Below are positions 8,767 to 18,397 of a DNA stretch of 64,000 nt, one piece after another. A program made the position numbers and the translations under genes. This DNA is from Calothrix sp. PCC 7103 (GTDB lineage: Bacteria; Cyanobacteriota; Cyanobacteriia; Cyanobacteriales; Nostocaceae), in contig NZ_KB217480.1 of the NCBI RefSeq assembly GCF_000331305.1, forward strand, positions 216,438 through 280,437. Reading direction: 5' to 3'. Within the stretch, counting starts at the first letter, position 1; every line of letters begins with the position of its first letter. The notes under the pieces were generated by a model. It saw nothing but the letters and a program-made list of their open reading frames with translations. It ran no database searches and was not told where the DNA came from.

Positions 8767-9201
8767 ATGAAAAACAAAGTCATCGCAGCTACAGTTGCTT
8801 TAAGCACATTTTTTATTGGAACATTTGCCTTTGCTGGTTTGAGTAATGCTCTACAATCCAGTCCACAAGTATCTTCTGTAGATCGAGCGGGACATAGCGA
8901 TAGTTTTAGCGGTTCGACAGCACAGAGAGAAAACAATTCGGGACAGGGTACTGAATACATTCAACTCCGAGCTGTACTAGCTTTAAGCGGGTTAGCAATT
9001 GGAGCATTAGCCTGTGTTAGTTCGGGTAATGTTCGGAACTCCAATCAACAAGAATATGAAGCCTATCAAGCGGGATATCGCGATGGTTATTGCGGTTTAG
9101 CAGCACGGAGAGAAAACTATCCGGGACAGGAAACTGAATATATGCGAGGTCATCGTTCGGGTTGGTCTGATGGACAAGGACAACCAAGAACAACGTTTTA
9201 G
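8767..9201 (+). CDS. Exported protein with internal duplication
   Basis: Begins with a signal peptide (MKNKVIAATVALSTFFIGTF, cleavage likely after AFA). The sequence around TAQRENNSGQGTEYIQ recurs as AARRENYPGQETEYMR, so the protein contains a degenerate duplication. The second half has the Gly/Tyr-rich pattern YQAGYRDGYCGL...GHRSGWSDGQ. A hydrophobic stretch (VLALSGLAIGALACV) in the middle may be a second membrane segment. Function unknown; likely envelope-associated. Confidence 0.6.
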   Translation: MKNKVIAATVALSTFFIGTFAFAGLSNALQSSPQVSSVDRAGHSDSFSGSTAQRENNSGQGTEYIQLRAVLALSGLAIGALACVSSGNVRNSNQQEYEAYQAGYRDGYCGLAARRENYPGQETEYMRGHRSGWSDGQGQPRTTF

Positions 9202-9400
9202 CATTAGGGACTTTAACCAGTCCTCAACCATGAAGTTAAATTATAAATAAGCTTTACGATTATCTAATATTCCAATTACAATAGGCGCCTGTTTTGTTTC
9301 TGATAGCTAATTTAACTACCGAGCGAGGAGTGTATTTGCTTGTTATCTTTTTTTAGACTAAATAGGTGCCATAATCCATCTCACATTTATTTCTCGTCAA

Positions 9401-11548
9401 TTATGGTTTATGAGACAGGTGATAGTCATAGAGAAGAGCTAAATTTCTCGAACTTTGTATAAAGTCAGGATGACTTTCTCCCAAAATGCGTTTTCTTAAG
9501 TATAATACTTGAATTAAAAGGTGTTTAGCTTCATTATTTTTTCCTTGAGAGTGGTAAAGTAAAGCTAAATTATTTAAGCTGGTGGCAAAGTCAGGATGAT
9601 TTTCTCCTAATATGCGTCTTTTTAATTCCAATGCTTTATTTAGAAGCTGTTCAGCTTCACTATATCGTTTTTGATAATTATAAAGATTAGCTAAGTTATT
9701 CAAGCTTTGTGCAAAGTCGGGGTGTTCTTCTCCTAAAATGCGTTTTCTTAATTTTAGTGTTTGATTATACTTGTCCTCGGCTTCTTTATATCTTTTTTGA
9801 GAGTAATAAAGAGCAGCTAAATTATTTAAAATTTGTGCAAAGTCAGGATGATTTTCTCCTAGTATGTTTCTTCTTAACTCCAATGCTTGGGTATACTTAG
9901 ATTCAGCTTCATCGTACTTATTTTGCGAATGGTAAAGATTAGCTAAGTTATTTAAGCTAGTAGCAAAGTCGGGATGATTTTCTCCTAGGATACGCTTGAT
10001 TAGCTTTAAAGCTTTAATATACATAAATTCTGCTTCATTGTACCTTCCTTGGGAATTATAAAGAGCAGCTACATTATTTAAACTTTGTGCAAAATCGGAG
10101 TGTTCTTCTCCTAAAATGCGTTTTCTTAATTTCAATGCTTGGGTATACTTTAATTCCGCTTCATCATACTTTCCTTGAGAATGGTAAAGATTCGCCAAAT
10201 TATTCAAGCTTTGTGCAAAATCAGGATGATTCTCTCCTAATATACGTTTTCTTAATTGCAATGCTTGTGTATAATTTAATTCAGCTTCATCGTACTTTCC
10301 TTGAGAGTAATATAAATTACCTAAATCGTTCAAGCTTTGTGCAAAATCAGGATGATTCTCTCCTAATATACGTTTTCTTAATTGCAATGCTTGTGTATAA
10401 TTTAATTCAGCTTCATCGTACTTTCCTAGAGAGTAGTATAAATTAGCTAAATCATTTAGGCTTTGTGCAAAATCAGGATGGTTTTCTCCTAAAATTTGTT
10501 TTCTTAGCTCTAATATTTTTGTATAAATAGTTTTTGCTTGTTCGTATTTTGCTTGAGAATAGTAGAAATTTGCTAAATCGTTAATTTCACCGTCTTCAAA
10601 AATTGCACATTGTTCGATTAGCTCTAGTTTCAAGGACTCTGAAATTCCTTCATTATTCCCAAATTGGGTATTTATGAAGTTAGTACCTCTTAAATTAGTA
10701 TTACTGAGGTTAGCATTTCTGAGGTCAGCACCAGTCAAGTTGGCTCCATTTAAATCAGCACCAGTTAAGTCGGCTCCGCTTAAATCGGCATCACTTAAAT
10801 CAGCTTTACTTAAATCAGCTTTACTCAAGTTGGCGCCACTTAAATCAGCGTCACTTAAATCTTCGCATTTTAAATTTCTACCTATAAATTGATTATTTTT
10901 AATTTGTTCTATTAAGCGCCATTTATCATCATCGTTTAATATTTGGATATTTTCAATAAAAAAATTATTAAGTTCTGTGATATTGCCTAATTGAATCTCA
11001 AATGTAAGCTTGTGAATATCTTTTTCTGAACCCTCTATAAATATTTTAATACTACCTTCTTTAATATCTTTAACTATTATTGTATCTCCTGAAGACTCTC
11101 TTAAAAAAGTTTCTATAAATAATTTAAAATCCTTATCAACCGATTTTATATCGCCTTTCAACACAATACAAGCTTTAATTGTTTTATTGTTTTTATCAAT
11201 GACGGTTATTTCCTTAGCTGTTATCACCTGCCCACCCTCAACAGTAAAACTTTTGCTACTAGGTAGTTTGAGTTCTTCTAGCACTGAGACTTCTTCTATT
11301 CTCTCTCTGATTTCTTCCCATTCCAATGAGAGTGCATTGCATACCCTTTTAAATGAATCAAGTTGAATTGGTTGGCGCCCAAAAAACTTTGTAATCGTAC
11401 TACGTGATAATAGTTGAGACTCTGCAAAGTTCGTTTTTGATTCAAACCCTAGCCTTAACAATGCTTTTTCTGCTCTTTGTAGACCTTTTATGGAGGCAGT
11501 GTAAGTCATTTTCTTCTTCTTGTTCGTGGGAAGGCTATGGTCGGTCAT
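9401..11548 (-). CDS. HTH-TRADD-N-like-pentapeptide-TPR protein, module 1
   Basis: A 715-residue multidomain protein. Residues about 16-85 form a helical HTH-like domain ([20 protein letters not shown]), probably DNA- or partner-binding. Residues about 118-205 are an α/β domain ([30 protein letters not shown]). I infer it is TRADD-N-like from the adjacent membrane protein family. Residues about 222-290 are A(D/N)LSG pentapeptide repeats. The rest is nine 42-residue TPRs of kinesin-light-chain type, each ending in an [11 protein letters not shown] variant, plus a partial tenth. Such proteins are thought to be sensors or scaffolds in conflict or cell-death pathways. Its divergent membrane partner (11733-11876) is broken. 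Confidence 0.75.
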   Translation of the reverse strand: MTDHSLPTNKKKKMTYTASIKGLQRAEKALLRLGFESKTNFAESQLLSRSTITKFFGRQPIQLDSFKRVCNALSLEWEEIRERIEEVSVLEELKLPSSKSFTVEGGQVITAKEITVIDKNNKTIKACIVLKGDIKSVDKDFKLFIETFLRESSGDTIIVKDIKEGSIKIFIEGSEKDIHKLTFEIQLGNITELNNFFIENIQILNDDDKWRLIEQIKNNQFIGRNLKCEDLSDADLSGANLSKADLSKADLSDADLSGADLTGADLNGANLTGADLRNANLSNTNLRGTNFINTQFGNNEGISESLKLELIEQCAIFEDGEINDLANFYYSQAKYEQAKTIYTKILELRKQILGENHPDFAQSLNDLANLYYSLGKYDEAELNYTQALQLRKRILGENHPDFAQSLNDLGNLYYSQGKYDEAELNYTQALQLRKRILGENHPDFAQSLNNLANLYHSQGKYDEAELKYTQALKLRKRILGEEHSDFAQSLNNVAALYNSQGRYNEAEFMYIKALKLIKRILGENHPDFATSLNNLANLYHSQNKYDEAESKYTQALELRRNILGENHPDFAQILNNLAALYYSQKRYKEAEDKYNQTLKLRKRILGEEHPDFAQSLNNLANLYNYQKRYSEAEQLLNKALELKRRILGENHPDFATSLNNLALLYHSQGKNNEAKHLLIQVLYLRKRILGESHPDFIQSSRNLALLYDYHLSHKP

Positions 11549-11732
11549 AGTTAAAATAGTTATGGTAAGTACTTATTTGCGTAATCACAACTAAAGCATA
11601 GAGCAATTATAGGAAAGTCTAAAGTCATTTAGAAGACAATTAATCCTCGTCAGTAATACTGAGATTTTATTTGATATTGAAAGAGTAAAGCTTACCTCAA
11701 TATCTTAAATTAATGAATGATAAGTCCTATTC

Positions 11733-11876
11733 GTGACTTTCTTTCATACAATTGAACTGAAGATTGCTCAAGAGCGGTTACGGAAAACACGTCATAGTTT
11801 TAACTTTGCAATAGTTGCAACTACTGCCTCTTTCCTAATTAACATCGCGGGTGGAGTCTTATTTGTATCTAATTAA
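11733..11876 (+). pseudogene. Broken membrane partner of TRADD-N module 1
   Basis: From a GTG at 11733 the frame reads LKIAQERLRKTRHSFNFAIV, then a first hydrophobic helix, and stops after VLFVSN at 11876. It matches the first half of the 82-residue membrane proteins at 13055 and 15392 but lacks their second helix and the tail LAKDANDRLDKLMSEL. The normal start region (MKFEL) is also altered. It lies in the same divergent position relative to module 1. Confidence 0.7.
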
Positions 11877-11914
11877 GATGACTACCAACCAAGTTGTTAG
11901 TTTGTTCAAAATTT

Positions 11915-12889
11915 TTATACCAGTACTCTGGAGCGGTCACCCAGTGTATCTTCAAAAATGGCGCCTCGTTCGATTAACTCTTGTTTCATAGACTCTGAAA
12001 TTCCCTCATTATATCCAAATCGGGTGTTTGTAACTTTGGCACCGATGAGGTAGGTATCGATGAGATTGGCACCTCTGAGGTCGGCATCGATGAGGATGGC
12101 ACTGCTGAGGTCGGCACTGCTGAGATCGGCATCACTTAAGTCGGCACTGCTGAGGTCGGCACTGCTGAGGTCGGCACTGCTGAGGTCGGCACCTTTCAAG
12201 TTTTTACCTCTAGCTCCTTCAGCTTTGATTTTTTTTACTAAACGCCATTTATTTTCACTTTCAGTATCATCAAAACATTCGTTTAATATTGTGATACTTT
12301 CAACAGGAAAACTGTTAATTTCTGTGATTTCTCCTAACTCAATGCAAGATGCAAGCTTTTGAATATCTTCTTGAGAGCCTTCTATAAATATTTTAATACT
12401 GCCTTCTTGAATATCAGTAACCACTATGGTATCTGCTGAATATGTTCTTAAAATTGTTTCAAAAATCAATTTAAAATTATTATCAACCGAACTAATATCG
12501 CCTTTCAATTCAACACAAGCTTTAATTTTCTTATCGTGTTTATCAATTACTGTCACTCGCTTTGATGCTATTACTTGCCCTACCTCTAACTCAGTTGGGG
12601 TACTACATTGTTCTTGTCCTACAGGCGCCGATACTTCCTCTATTATCTCTCTGATGTCTTCCCATTTCAACTTTAGAGCATCACATATCCTTTTAAATGA
12701 ATCAAGCTGAATTGCTTGGCGCCCAAAAAACTTTGTAACTGTAGTGCGAGATAATAGTTGAGATTCTACAAAGTTAGCCTTTGACCCAAACCCTAACCTA
12801 CAGAGTGCTTTTTCTGCTTTCTCTACACCTTCAATTGAAGCAATGTAGGTTATTTTTTTCTTTTTTGTCGCAAGGCTAAGGTCAGTCAT
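11915..12889 (-). CDS. HTH-TRADD-N-like-pentapeptide protein, module 2 (no TPRs)
   Basis: A 324-residue paralogue of module 1. The HTH-like N domain ([20 protein letters not shown]), the TRADD-N-like domain ([19 protein letters not shown]) and the ADLSS pentapeptides are all present. The protein ends soon after GAIFEDT, where its relatives enter the TPR array, and has an unrelated tail (LGDRSRVLV). It has therefore lost the TPRs by truncation. The ATG at 12889 matches the start of module 1 (MTDHSL/MTDLSL); the frame is open to 12925. It is divergent from the membrane gene at 13055. Confidence 0.72.
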   Translation of the reverse strand: MTDLSLATKKKKITYIASIEGVEKAEKALCRLGFGSKANFVESQLLSRTTVTKFFGRQAIQLDSFKRICDALKLKWEDIREIIEEVSAPVGQEQCSTPTELEVGQVIASKRVTVIDKHDKKIKACVELKGDISSVDNNFKLIFETILRTYSADTIVVTDIQEGSIKIFIEGSQEDIQKLASCIELGEITEINSFPVESITILNECFDDTESENKWRLVKKIKAEGARGKNLKGADLSSADLSSADLSSADLSDADLSSADLSSAILIDADLRGANLIDTYLIGAKVTNTRFGYNEGISESMKQELIERGAIFEDTLGDRSRVLV

Positions 12890-13054
12890 AATTAGGATAG
12901 TTTCTGTAAAAACTAATTTGCTCACTCACAACGCGCGCATAAAGCAATCATAGAAAATCCACAAGTAATTTACAACACAATCACAGCGTAGTCAGTATTA
13001 CAGGGGTTTGGGTCGATATTGAAAGAGTAAAGCTTATCTCAGTACATCAAACCT

Positions 13055-13303
13055 ATGAAATTTGAACTAAAAATTGCTCAAGAACGGCTACGTCAAGCAC
13101 GTTACAGTTTTAACCTCGCTGTAGCTGCAACTACTGTCTCCTTTTTAATTAGCATCCTAGGCGGGGGATTACTTCTATCTAATAAAGCCTCCGAAGGAAG
13201 CATCGCGACAGCTGCGGGTTTGTTTTCGAGTGTTGGTTTCGTTAAGTTAGCCAAAGATGCAAATGACAGACTCGACAAACTTATGTCTGAACTGGATGAC
13301 TAA
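13055..13303 (+). CDS. TRADD-N-associated two-helix membrane protein, copy A
   Basis: An 82-residue protein: an amphipathic start (MKFELKIAQERLRQARYSF), a hydrophobic helix (AVAATTVSFLISILGGGLL), a Gly/Ser-rich turn, a second weaker helix (TAAGLFSSVGFVKLA), and the tail KDANDRLDKLMSELDD. This matches what I know of the cyanobacterial TRADD-N-associated 2-transmembrane family (CyanoTRADDas_TM). It is expected in the cytoplasmic membrane, probably acting with the divergent TRADD-N-like protein. It is nearly identical to the copy at 15392, upstream sequence included, so the duplication is recent. Confidence 0.78.
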   Translation: MKFELKIAQERLRQARYSFNLAVAATTVSFLISILGGGLLLSNKASEGSIATAAGLFSSVGFVKLAKDANDRLDKLMSELDD

Positions 13304-13313
13304 TTTAATTACC

Positions 13314-13342
13314 GAACCAGTGGGTAAATTGTTCACTGGTTC
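13314..13342 (+). terminator. Rho-independent terminator of membrane gene A
   Basis: GAACCAGTG (13314-13322) pairs with CACTGGTTC (13334-13342) across an 11-base loop, followed by TAATGTTCTATTTTT. It begins about 11 bases after the stop codon and is conserved after the second copy. Confidence 0.65.
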
Positions 13343-13474
13343 TAATGTTCTATTTTTAGGTGCTTATCTCTCCAGAACAACAAATTGAAGAAGGCATTTT
13401 AATCAGAACTAGTTCATATGTTTTGATATTTAATATTTATTGAATTGTGGTGTTAATACTTACATCGGTAATTT

Positions 13475-15226
13475 TTAAATAACTTTTTTCGCTTTGTTCC
13501 AAACATGATTTTGTAAATGGTGCAGATTTTGGCGGTATAAAATTGTGTCTGGGTGATTTGCCCCTAATCTAAGTTCAGCAATTTTTAATGCTTGTTTATA
13601 CAGAACTTCTGCTTCATTATAATCTTCTTGAGAGCAGTGTAAAGCAGCTAAATTGTTCAAACTTTGTGCAAAATCAGGATGATTTTCTCCAAAGATACGT
13701 TTTCTTAATTCTAAAGCTTGTATATAAAGAGATTTTGCTTTATCAAACTTTTTAAGTGAGCAATATAAAGCAGCTAAATTATTTAAGCTTTGTGCAAAAT
13801 CGGGATGTTCTTCTCCCAAGACATGTTTTCTTATTTTCAACGCTCGGATACAAAGAGGTTCAGCTTTTTCATATCTTTCTTGGGAGTAGTAAAGTACAGC
13901 TAAATTGTTCAAGCTTTGTGCAAAACCGAGATGATTTTCTCCCAATATCCTTTTTCTTAATTCCAAAACTTGTTTGTAAAGATGTTCTGCTTCATCATAT
14001 CTTCCTTGGGAATGGTAGAGATTAGCTAAATCATCCAAGTTTTGTGCAAAGTCGGGATGATTGTCTCCTAATTTTTTTCTTCTTAATTCCAAAGCTTGTA
14101 TGTAGAGAGGTTCTGCTTCATTATATCTTCCTTGAGAACGATAGAGATTAGCTAAATCGCTTAAGTTTTGTGCAAAGTTGGGATGACTTTCTCCTAATGT
14201 TTCTCTTTGTAGTTCCAAAATTTGTTTGTAAAAGGGTTCTGCTTCATCATATTTTCCCTGGAAATAGTGTAAATTAGCTAAATATTTAATCTGGGTATCT
14301 TCAAGAATTGCACCTCTTTGGATTAACTCTAATTTCATAAACTCCGAAATTCCTTCATTATTCCCAAATCGCGTGTTTATAACATTTGCTTCTCGAAAAT
14401 TGGCATCACGGAGGTAAGCATTTCTAAAATCCGCACTAACTAAGTCGGCACCACTAAAATTAGCATTACTTAAGTCGGCACCGCTAAAATCAACACCACT
14501 TAAATCAGCATCGCTGAAATCAGCGTCTTTTAAATTCTTACCTTTAGCTCCTTCAGTTTTAATTTTAGTTATTAAATGCCATTTATGTTCACTATTGGTA
14601 TTATTGTAGTTTGTCTTTAATGTTTGAATACTTTCAATAGGAAAACTACTAAGTTCGGTGATTTCACCTGACTCGACAAGAGATATAAGCTTTTGAATAT
14701 CTTCTTGTGAACCTTCTATAAATAATTTGATACTTCCTTTTTTGATATCAGTAATTTTTATTGTATGTCCCGAATATCTTCTTAAAAGCAATTCTATAGA
14801 TACTGATAAGTCATTGTTAACTGAGTTTATATCGCCTTCCAATACAATAACTGCTTCACTTTTCCCGTTTTTATCAATTGCAGCGACTTGACGCTTGACT
14901 GTCATCACTGACCCATCTTCCAATGTGCTTAGGGTACTAGATTGCTTCATTTCTTTGTTTAGTGCCGATACTTCTTCTATATCTATAATTTCTTCCCATT
15001 TTAAATCTAACGCTTCACATATCCTTTTAAAAGAATCAAGCTGAATAGCTTGGCGCCCAAAAAACTTTGTAACTGTGCTGCGAGATAATAATTGTGACTC
15101 TGCAAAGTTAGCCTTGGACTCAAACCCTAACCTTACCAACGCTTTTCCTGCTTTTTCCACACCTTTAATGGAAGCAGCATAGGTTAATTTCTTTTTTTTA
15201 TTTGTTGCAAGGCTAAGGTCAGTCAT
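13475..15226 (-). CDS. HTH-TRADD-N-like-pentapeptide-TPR protein, module 3
   Basis: A 583-residue paralogue of modules 1 and 2. The HTH-like domain ([20 protein letters not shown]) is followed by the TRADD-N-like domain (KKGSIKLFIEGSQEDIQKL), a short pentapeptide block (ADFSDADLSGVDFSGADLS), and six TPRs with the repeated [15 protein letters not shown] ends. The final TPR closes with LGANHPDTILYRQNLHHL. The ATG at 15226 corresponds to the module 1 start; the frame is open to 15262 from a GTG. It is divergent from the intact membrane partner at 15392, so this is the most complete module of the three. Confidence 0.76.
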   Translation of the reverse strand: MTDLSLATNKKKKLTYAASIKGVEKAGKALVRLGFESKANFAESQLLSRSTVTKFFGRQAIQLDSFKRICEALDLKWEEIIDIEEVSALNKEMKQSSTLSTLEDGSVMTVKRQVAAIDKNGKSEAVIVLEGDINSVNNDLSVSIELLLRRYSGHTIKITDIKKGSIKLFIEGSQEDIQKLISLVESGEITELSSFPIESIQTLKTNYNNTNSEHKWHLITKIKTEGAKGKNLKDADFSDADLSGVDFSGADLSNANFSGADLVSADFRNAYLRDANFREANVINTRFGNNEGISEFMKLELIQRGAILEDTQIKYLANLHYFQGKYDEAEPFYKQILELQRETLGESHPNFAQNLSDLANLYRSQGRYNEAEPLYIQALELRRKKLGDNHPDFAQNLDDLANLYHSQGRYDEAEHLYKQVLELRKRILGENHLGFAQSLNNLAVLYYSQERYEKAEPLCIRALKIRKHVLGEEHPDFAQSLNNLAALYCSLKKFDKAKSLYIQALELRKRIFGENHPDFAQSLNNLAALHCSQEDYNEAEVLYKQALKIAELRLGANHPDTILYRQNLHHLQNHVWNKAKKVI

Positions 15227-15391
15227 AGTTAAGATAACTTCTGTAAGAACTAATTTGCTCACTCACAACGCGCGCATAAAGCAATCATAGAAAATCCACA
15301 AGTAATTTACAACACAATCACAGCGTAGTCAATATTACAGGGGTTTGGGTCGATATTGAAAGAGTAAAGTTTCTCTCAGTACCTCAAACCT

Positions 15392-15640
15392 ATGAAATTT
15401 GAACTAAAAATTGCTCAAGAACGGCTACGTCAAGCACGTTACAGTTTTAACCTTGCTGTAGCTGCAACTACTGTCTCTTTTTTAATTAGTATCCTGGGTG
15501 GCGCCTTACTTCTGTCTAATAAAGCCTCCGAAGGTAGCATCGCGACAGCTGCGGGTTTGTTTTCGAGTGTTGGTTTCGTTAAGTTAGCCAAAGATGCCAA
15601 TGATAGACTCGACAAACTTATGTCCGAACTGGATGACTAA
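15392..15640 (+). CDS. TRADD-N-associated two-helix membrane protein, copy B
   Basis: An 82-residue protein that differs from copy A by a Gly-to-Ala change in the first helix (ISILGGALLLS). All other visible residues are the same. Upstream sequence back through the start of the divergent effector is also almost identical between the copies. It is predicted to be a membrane partner of module 3. The GGCGCC within its first helix region (15501) is absent from copy A, so the repeat arose or was lost after duplication. Confidence 0.78.
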   Translation: MKFELKIAQERLRQARYSFNLAVAATTVSFLISILGGALLLSNKASEGSIATAAGLFSSVGFVKLAKDANDRLDKLMSELDD

Positions 15641-15652
15641 TTTAATTACCGT

Positions 15653-15677
15653 ACCAGTGGGTAAATTGCTCACTGGT
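15653..15677 (+). terminator. Rho-independent terminator of membrane gene B
   Basis: ACCAGTG (15653-15659) pairs with CACTGGT (15671-15677), followed by a T-rich tract. It is the duplicate of the hairpin at 13314-13342. Confidence 0.6.
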
Positions 15678-15791
15678 TCTATTGTTCTCTTTTAAGGCGC
15701 CTATCTTTAAAACAGCAGTTGAGTTGTTTGTGGCGCCTATCTTTGGTCTTTTTAGTATAATTGAACGTGTTTATAGCAAGTGGAGCAACGT

Positions 15792-16181
15792 ATGTCTGAT
15801 AATTGTTCTAACAGTAGCGCCTCGAATACTTGTAACAGCACTAGTAGCTTTGATTGTTCTAATAGTGGCGCCTCGAATATTTGTAACAGTACTAGTAACT
15901 TTGATTGCTCTAACAGTGGCGCCTCAAATAGCTATAACAGCACTAGTAATTTCCTAGGTGTTGCTTCTGCAACAGCTAATGCAGCAATTCACAGTTCAAG
16001 AAAACGAAAAACGAACGTATATAATTTACCTTTTTATACATCTGTATCTGAAGTAATAATTGTGTCTTTATTACAATTATCTGTACTTGCATATATTTTA
16101 GTAGTAGTCTTTTCTCCTCCTGCTGAATCTCATCCTGAACTAAATTATCAGGCGCCTGCTACCTCGGAGATTAGCAATTAA
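15792..16181 (+). CDS. Ser/Asn/Cys-repeat protein with C-terminal membrane helix
   Basis: A 129-residue protein starting MSDNCSNSS. GGAG lies six bases upstream of the ATG at 15792, which favours it over the in-frame GTG at 15780. Three 17-residue repeats (type FDCSNSGASNICNSTSN) are followed by an Ala/Ser linker, a basic patch (SSRKRKTN), a hydrophobic helix (VIIVSLLQLSVLAYILVVVF) and a short Pro/Glu tail. The topology suggests a C-terminal membrane anchor. No family recognised. It follows membrane gene B on the same strand but after a terminator. Confidence 0.55.
   Translation: MSDNCSNSSASNTCNSTSSFDCSNSGASNICNSTSNFDCSNSGASNSYNSTSNFLGVASATANAAIHSSRKRKTNVYNLPFYTSVSEVIIVSLLQLSVLAYILVVVFSPPAESHPELNYQAPATSEISN
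15807..15953 (+). repeat. 51-bp tandem repeat, about three units
   Basis: Units begin at 15807, 15858 and 15909; the third is slightly diverged. The period is a multiple of three. The same DNA is open in a second frame, giving a hydrophobic Val/Ile/Ala-rich repeat (type IVAPRIFVTVLVTLIAL). Each unit contains a CGCC/GGCGCC core. Confidence 0.7.
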
Positions 16182-16261
16182 AATAATACCTTCACGCAGC
16201 AGGTGCCTGGGTTGAATAGTGATGCAGATACAAAACTTTTCGTATATATTTATTGTATAAA

Positions 16262-16456
16262 TTATTTAATTTGATTACTATCCAGTTTGACTGAAGAACC
16301 ATTTGGTAAATTAACCGTAATCTCAAAACTAGCTCCTAATGCACACACATAAGTTACAAAATCATCTACGCACATGGGATGATTACAATCTTCGACATAT
16401 TTAACCCATTGAACATCTTTATTTACCGCTGCTGCTACTACTTGCTCCTGCGTCAT
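16262..16456 (-). CDS. Small unknown protein (64 aa)
   Basis: Starts MTQEQVVAAAVNKDVQWVKY, with a helical first half. The second half has three cysteines (EDCNHPMCVDDFVTYVCALG) and the ending EITVNLPNGSSVKLDSNQ. The last block is shared with the doubtful ORF at 7369-7578, suggesting a small plasmid family. GGAG (AGGAGCAAGTAG on the coding strand) lies inside the gene rather than before the start. Function unknown; the length and leader-like N half could fit a peptide precursor, but I see no cleavage motif. Confidence 0.45.
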   Translation of the reverse strand: MTQEQVVAAAVNKDVQWVKYVEDCNHPMCVDDFVTYVCALGASFEITVNLPNGSSVKLDSNQIK

Positions 16457-17896
16457 ATTACTAAATGAACGCGCGTCTATTAATACCTGGGTTAATTGAA
16501 TTGTAATAAGCCAGAAAACTTAAGCACTAAAGTGCTTAATACCAGCTGCTGCTTGTTCGCATAACTCTATGCGGCGCCTGTTATTTCAAATCTGTAATAA
16601 ATTCCGGCACCTGTTGTTCGAGGTTGTAATAAATTCCATATTGGTTGTGTTTTTAAATCTGTCATGTTCAGTGCCGTGCATTCTCCGTTCGCGTAGCGCT
16701 CACTCCGAAAGCACTAGTTCTTTAAGAGGTAGGGTAGTAGTACACCGTGCCGTCTCCGTTTCACTCCGTTCCACTTCGACCGCACTAGGCTGTAATGAGG
16801 GCGGTATTTCAAAGTTGTTATAAATTCCGGCGCCTAGGCTATCGCAATTAAACAAGCTTCGCAAACTAATTACTCCTATTAAAACGAGGCTTCGCAAACA
16901 AAAAAACTGCTAATTCAAATAAGCTTCAAGGGTTATACACATGTTTCAATTAATTATAGGCTTCGCGAACAATAATACATTCCAATTAACAGGCGCCTAA
17001 TATATTAAAAATATTCCCAATTGACACATAGCTTCCCAATTATCCAAACCATTCAATAAGCTCGACCCCTTGAAACACCAATATCCAATTAACACAATTA
17101 CATGCGCCGATTAAAAAGCGATTTTAAACAAGCAAACTCCAATTAGAAGAGGCTTCGCAAACTATAGCAATCCGGAATGAAACATGAGAAAATACGTAGA
17201 TTAAAATTACATGTTTATAAGCTTTTCAGCCATTTTTGTTTCTCACAACTGATTTAGGATTGCTATAGTTACTTTAGTCCCCACCCCCACCATCCACTCT
17301 ATAAATTACTCATATTAAAAAAACACATTACTTACGATAGACCCCTTCTGAAAGACCGATATAACATATTTAATTAACAAACTTTCATATTTATTAATAA
17401 TATTGGCGCCTAGGTAATAAAACATCAACACTTAAGTTATTCCAAATATCGCTCATTTCTAATACAACCAGCCCGTAGCAGATAATTGGTGCGTTGACTT
17501 TTTCTCCCTGCTTTTTTGTCTTCCTCATAAACAGGGCGCCTTACTGTATTCACAGTTATAATAAATCCCTACATTTAAAGTATTCCGAGTCCCTAATGTC
17601 GGTCTAGACCACGGCAGATACTGTTTCTTTAAAAAAAAAGTCTGTAATGAACAAGCAGGTTAAGTAATCCACAGTTGTTATAAATAAGGCGCCCCTGTTA
17701 TTCACAGTTATCTTGAACATTGGCGCCTGTTATCCGCGCGCTTCTCATTTCAATCTAGGTTAAATACTGTTTTTTTTAGGAAAAGGTATCCCGAAATCGT
17801 CGTAAAGCGCACCCCCAGCATTTCTTATTATAGCTACGTGGTCAAGGGCTACGCAGGTAGTGAATTATATAGTTGCTATGCAGTTCACATCTGGGG
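16457..17896. other. Repeat-rich non-coding region left of the IS
   Basis: About 1.4 kb with no supported gene. It holds scattered CTTCGC/GCTTCGCAAAC motifs, 'gttcgcgtagcg'-type cyanobacterial repeats near 16683, seven GGCGCC copies, and the left copy of a direct repeat of about 200 bp at 17598-17801. Reading frames at 16569-16897 look like shadows of these repeats. Confidence 0.5.
17598..17801 (+). repeat. Long imperfect direct repeat, left copy
   Basis: Shares GGCAGATA-TGTTTCTTT, a long A-run, AAGTCTGTAAT, TTTCAATCTAGGTTAAAT, CTGTTTTTTTTAG and CCGAAAT-GTCG with 20425-20597, in the same order. The two copies bracket the IS and the GC-rich stretch next to it. Confidence 0.65.
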
Positions 17897-17907
17897 GATG
17901 CCCCCAG
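17897..17907 (+). repeat. 11-bp target-site duplication, left
   Basis: GATGCCCCCAG abuts the left inverted repeat of the IS and is repeated exactly at 19733-19743 next to the right inverted repeat. Confidence 0.85.
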
Positions 17908-17967
17908 CTCACAAGGGTAGGTTTTTTACAATATAATAGTGAGAGGCAAGGTAGACCAGGAAGGAAA

Positions 17968-18366
17968 GTGGACAAGGAAGAAAAAAAAATAAAAACTCAT
18001 GAGGATTTAGTCATCTATCAAAAAGCATTTGATGCAGCGATGACGATTTTTGAGCTATCAAAAAATTTTCCACCAGAAGAGAAATATTCGCGCTCCAGAT
18101 CAAATTCGTCGTTCAGGAGCGTTCAGTTTGTGCAAATTTTGCGCTTATCTTGGAGAAAAAGGAGATATACTGCATCTTTTATTGCCAAATTAAATGACTG
18201 TGAATCAGAAGCTGCAGAAACCCAAGTATGGCTAAAATTTGCAGTGAAATGTCAATACATTTCTACATTGCAAGGTCGAGATTTATATAGTACATACAAT
18301 CAAGTTTTAAGTGGATTAGTAAAAATGATTAATCATCCAGAAAATTGGATAATTAGTAATAATTAA
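17968..18366 (+). pseudogene. Four-helix-bundle (23S rRNA intervening-sequence type) protein, frame-damaged
   Basis: From a GTG at 17968 the protein reads IKTHEDLVIYQKAFDAAMTI, the typical start of the S23/IVP four-helix-bundle family. Its second half (RRYTASFIAKLNDCESEAAE, TQVWLKFAVKCQYIS) is also typical. Between about 18088 and 18160 the expected DQIRRSSRSVCANFAEAWRK segment is present only in pieces in shifted frames (DQIRRS, RSVCANFA), so several small indels scrambled about 24 residues before the frame was restored. Family members are often encoded within rRNA intervening sequences or beside IS genes; function is uncertain. It lies inside the IS, 30 bases before the transposase. Confidence 0.65.
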
Positions 18367-18397
18367 GTATGATTATAAACAACAAAAAGGTGTAATT

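Noticed and set aside
10087..10446. Plus-strand frames opposite the TPR array (also 9709-9900, 13756-14025)
   Set aside because: They mirror the periodic TPR coding sequence on the other strand and repeat with the same 126-base period, so they are antisense shadows.
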